From Candidatus Fusicatenibacter merdavium (GTDB lineage: Bacteria > Bacillota > Clostridia > Lachnospirales > Lachnospiraceae), in contig DXEK01000170.1 in assembly GCA_019115005.1 (NCBI GenBank), positions 1 to 32,599 of the forward strand: a DNA stretch of 32,599 nt, read 5' to 3'. Positions 30,468-32,599 of the stretch are shown here, piece after piece (the first letter of the stretch is position 1; each line of letters opens with the position of its first letter). Below the pieces are notes generated by a model. The model had not been told where the DNA came from and searched no databases. It saw only the letters and a list, made by a program, of their open reading frames with translations. Both the position numbers and the translations under genes were made by a program.

Positions 30468-30495
30468 GCGATCGTTCGGCCGGCTGAACGGCTGC
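30468..30495. repeat. 28-bp palindromic element, copy after the LacI gene
   Basis: The core GTTCGGCCGGCTGAAC (30474-30489) is intact; the outer arms have diverged and no target duplication is visible. Confidence 0.5.
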
Positions 30496-30523
30496 GCTGT
30501 CCGGTGATTGAAAATTGATTTAT

Positions 30524-30584
30524 GCAGAACCCCCGGAAGGTGAGAGAATGGAAGACGCGTTCTCCCGCCTTCCGGGGGTTCTGT
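30524..30584 (+). terminator. Strong hairpin terminator after the LacI gene
   Basis: AGAACCCCCGGAAGG (30526-30540) and CCTTCCGGGGGTTCT (30568-30582) form a perfect 15-bp stem with a smaller stem GAGAA...TTCTC in the loop. It lacks a T-run, so it may act as a terminator with help from another factor, or as a processing or stability element. Confidence 0.55.
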
Positions 30585-30733
30585 GCGTGATATCCGTTTT
30601 CCGGATTGTCTGGGATTCGTCAGATCTTCCCGAAATTATGAAAAATATATAAAAACAAATAAGGGAATTAGGCAAAAATGACGAATTATAAAGAAAGTGT
30701 AAAAAAATAATTAATAAAATGCACAAATACTAC

Positions 30734-30762
30734 TTGACAAAGAATTAATAGGGGCGTATAGT
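30734..30762 (+). promoter_or_regulatory. Promoter of the sugar ABC importer operon
   Basis: Consensus TTGACA (30734-30739), a 17-nt spacer, TATAGT (30757-30762). The stretch 30600-30733 before it is A+T-rich and holds no gene; the leader to 31007 is about 240 nt and contains no ORF with a ribosome site that I can see. Confidence 0.8.
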
Positions 30763-30770
30763 AAAAGTCA

Positions 30771-30784
30771 TGAAAGGGGTTTCA
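30771..30784. promoter_or_regulatory. LacI-type operator 2
   Basis: TGAAAGGGGTTTCA begins 8 nt after the -10 box, across the predicted transcript start. It differs from operator 1 by one base. Confidence 0.65.
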
Positions 30785-30950
30785 AGAAAACAAGAAAAAC
30801 AGGTTACCCGAAAAAACGGCCAATAGATATGACGAGAAAATTTGTCTACATAGTATCTGCCGGCAGCAGCGGAATTGGAAAAAACATGAGCAGATTACAC
30901 AAAAACGGAACGTGATAGAGAGACAGTGGCCTTTTATTTTACGGACAACT

Positions 30951-30964
30951 TGAAAGCGGTTTCA
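30951..30964. promoter_or_regulatory. LacI-type operator 3 or cre site
   Basis: TGAAAGCGGTTTCA lies about 180 nt into the leader. It fits the other two sites and also fits the CcpA cre consensus TGWNANCGNTNWCA exactly, so it could be a roadblock for catabolite repression or a second site for DNA looping. Confidence 0.55.
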
Positions 30965-31006
30965 TAGAAGCCTGCTTCAGAATTTAGAAAGAATGGAGGA
31001 GAAGAA

Positions 31007-31981
31007 ATGAAAAAGAAAACAAGTCAGGGATCGAACGCTGCCGTGGCTGTGCCGTATAAGAGAAAAACGCCTGTTCTCAAGATTGTGAAAAACAACAGAA
31101 CATTAATGCTGATGTGTCTGCCGGCCATCATATTCTTCATAGTGTTCAACTATTGTCCACTGCCTGGTGTATGGATTGCGTTTACAAATTATAATTTCCG
31201 GGATGGGATTTTCGGAAGTCCGTTCTGCGGATTGGACAACTTCAAATTTCTGATCAATTCCGGTGAATTGTGGTTGCTGACAAGAAACACGATTCTTTAT
31301 AATCTTGCGTTTATTGTTCTGGGAAATATCTTCCAGATCGTAATCGCTCTTATGCTGAATGAAATTAGGAATAAATGGTTTAAAAAAGTTTCACAGACCG
31401 TTATGTTTCTTCCGTATTTTATTTCAGTTGTATTGATTGGCGCAATCGCGTTTAATATCCTGAATTTTGACACAGGCGCTTTAAACACTCTGATCCGTGA
31501 AACGGGCGGCGATCCGATTCAGATTTACAGTAAGGCCGGTATTTGGCCGTTCATCATTTTCTTCTGCCAAATGTGGCAGCAGACGGGATACGGTTCTGTG
31601 GTGTACTTTGCAGCGATCTGTGGAATTGATTCCAGTATGATTGAGGCGGCGGAGGTGGATGGCGCTACCAGTTGGCAGAGAATCCGCCATATTATCCTTC
31701 CGTCTCTGAAAGGAACGTTCATTATTCTTCTTCTGTTTGCATTGGGCGGAATTATGAGAGGTAACTTCGGTCTGTTCTGGAACCTGACCGGCGGTGTGAA
31801 CTCTCAGCTGTTCGAGACGACAGATATTATTGAAACCTTTGTATACCGTACTATGACGACACAGAATAACTTCTCTACGTCATCTGCGGTAGGTCTGTAT
31901 CAGTCCATTTTCGGCTTTGTTCTGGTTATGATCAGTAACTTGGTTGTGAAGAAGATTGATCCGGATTATGCACTGTTCTAA
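31007..31981 (+). CDS. Sugar ABC transporter permease, LplB/YtcP type
   Basis: The product is 324 aa with six membrane helices. The start of helix 1 region reads RTLMLMCLPAIIFFIVFNYC then PLPGVWIAFTNYNFRDGIFG, typical of the LplB group of oligosaccharide importers. The ATPase-coupling EAA loop is EAAEVDGATSWQRIRHIILP from about residue 213. GGAGGAGAAG lies before the ATG. It is first in the operon, next to a second permease; the solute-binding protein is expected beyond the window. The ATPase is usually encoded elsewhere for this class. It is likely induced by the sugar seen by the LacI protein. Confidence 0.92.
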   Translation: MKKKTSQGSNAAVAVPYKRKTPVLKIVKNNRTLMLMCLPAIIFFIVFNYCPLPGVWIAFTNYNFRDGIFGSPFCGLDNFKFLINSGELWLLTRNTILYNLAFIVLGNIFQIVIALMLNEIRNKWFKKVSQTVMFLPYFISVVLIGAIAFNILNFDTGALNTLIRETGGDPIQIYSKAGIWPFIIFFCQMWQQTGYGSVVYFAAICGIDSSMIEAAEVDGATSWQRIRHIILPSLKGTFIILLLFALGGIMRGNFGLFWNLTGGVNSQLFETTDIIETFVYRTMTTQNNFSTSSAVGLYQSIFGFVLVMISNLVVKKIDPDYALF

Positions 31982-31998
31982 GACGGGAGGGTGATGAG

Positions 31999-32599
31999 AT
32001 GAATAAGAATAAGATCAAAATGGATCCAAGTACGAAAGTAATTCGAATTATTTCCTATGCAATCGTAACTTTGTGGTCTATTATCTGTATCTTCCCGTTT
32101 GTTCTGGTTATTTCTGCTTCGTTTAGTACGGAGAGTATCATCAGCCGGGAAGGATTTGGCCTTCTGCCGAAGGGATTTACGGTTTCTGCCTATGAGTGGG
32201 TATTCCGTTATCCGGAACAGATTCTTGGATCCTATGCGGTTACAATTATCATGACAGTGTGCGGTACGGTGGTCGGGCTTTTTATTATCGCAATGACAGG
32301 ATATGCCCTTCAGCGTAAGGATTTTCCGCTACGTAATATAATTTCATTTTTCATTTATTTCACGACGTTGTTTTCAGCAGGTATGGTTCCTACTTACTTG
32401 TGGGTTTCTCAGTTGGGTCTGAGAGGAAGTTATCTTGCAGTATTTCTGCAGTTACTGATGTCTCCGTGGCTGATCGTGCTGATGAAAAACTTTGCGAAAT
32501 CTGTACCGTATGAAATCACAGAGTCTGGTAAGATTGACGGAGCCGGTGATTTCCGGATCTTTATCTCCCTGATCTTCCCGATGCTGAAACCGGCGCTTG
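31999..32599 (+). CDS. Sugar ABC transporter permease, LplC/YtcP type (cut by window end)
   Basis: It opens at ATG 31999 with GGGAGGGTGATGAG before it and runs 200 codons to the window edge with no stop. It begins MNKNKIKMDPSTKVIRIISY, followed by a helix WSIICIFPFVLVISASFS, and reaches the EAA loop ITESGKIDGAGDFRIFISLI then FPMLKPAL. About 85-95 residues should be missing at the C-terminus, judging by the usual length near 290. It pairs with the upstream permease in the membrane. Confidence 0.92.
   Translation, partial: MNKNKIKMDPSTKVIRIISYAIVTLWSIICIFPFVLVISASFSTESIISREGFGLLPKGFTVSAYEWVFRYPEQILGSYAVTIIMTVCGTVVGLFIIAMTGYALQRKDFPLRNIISFFIYFTTLFSAGMVPTYLWVSQLGLRGSYLAVFLQLLMSPWLIVLMKNFAKSVPYEITESGKIDGAGDFRIFISLIFPMLKPAL

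Overview
The window looks like a chromosomal segment of a Gram-positive, anaerobic, sugar-fermenting gut Clostridium relative, most likely Lachnospiraceae. The grounds are: roughly half G+C with strong AGGAGG-type ribosome binding sites; heterodimeric ABC exporters; an RsgI-like anti-sigma factor; an LplB/YtcP-type sugar ABC importer with a LacI regulator; cytoplasmic glycoside hydrolases; and a DUF1538 membrane protein with a P-II partner. No genome match could be run, so the family-level assignment is inference.

Layout, left to right. (1) 1-5.8 kb: a DUF2798 membrane protein, a GNAT acetyltransferase, a GH50-like glycosidase, a truncated PadR regulator facing a strong orphan promoter, and an MFS transporter. 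(2) 5.8-9 kb: a low-density mobile region with two copies of a roughly 1-kb PD-(D/E)XK (Rpn/PDDEXK_2) nuclease cassette that carries its own promoter and terminator. One copy is intact and one is decayed, with a GNAT fragment between them; small doubtful ORFs follow. (3) 9-13.4 kb: a heterodimeric ABC exporter pair and a QueG-like double [4Fe-4S] protein. (4) 13.6-15.5 kb, minus strand: secreted Asp/His-rich protein, ECF sigma factor, RsgI-like anti-sigma factor. (5) 16-19.4 kb: MoxR ATPase, DUF58, DUF4129 membrane protein. (6) 19.5-21.8 kb: DUF1538 transporter-like protein plus a tandem P-II protein, preceded by an apparent transcription attenuator. (7) 21.9-25.8 kb, minus strand: MATE efflux protein and GH2 beta-galactosidase-like enzyme. 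(8) 26.3-29.2 kb: phosphodiesterase, OPA-type MFS transporter and DeoR regulator. (9) 29.4 kb to the end: LacI regulator and two sugar ABC permeases, the second cut by the window edge.

Three signals run across genes. First, a 28-bp palindrome built from two abutted 14-bp inverted repeats recurs at least six times, and a 134-bp relative has the same ends. Three insertions are flanked by 8-bp direct repeats (two perfect, one with a single mismatch), the signature of a tiny mobile element. One insertion supplies the stop codon of the DUF58 gene. Second, three promoters (GH50-like gene, GH2 gene, and one upstream of the ABC exporters) share an upstream element: AAGTCG boxes (two per site in two copies, one recognisable in the third) at an identical distance from the -10 box, implying one unknown activator. 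Third, a palindrome TGAAA-N4-TTTCA lies just downstream of the LacI-gene promoter, just downstream of the importer promoter, and again in the importer leader, implying autoregulation plus control of the importer.
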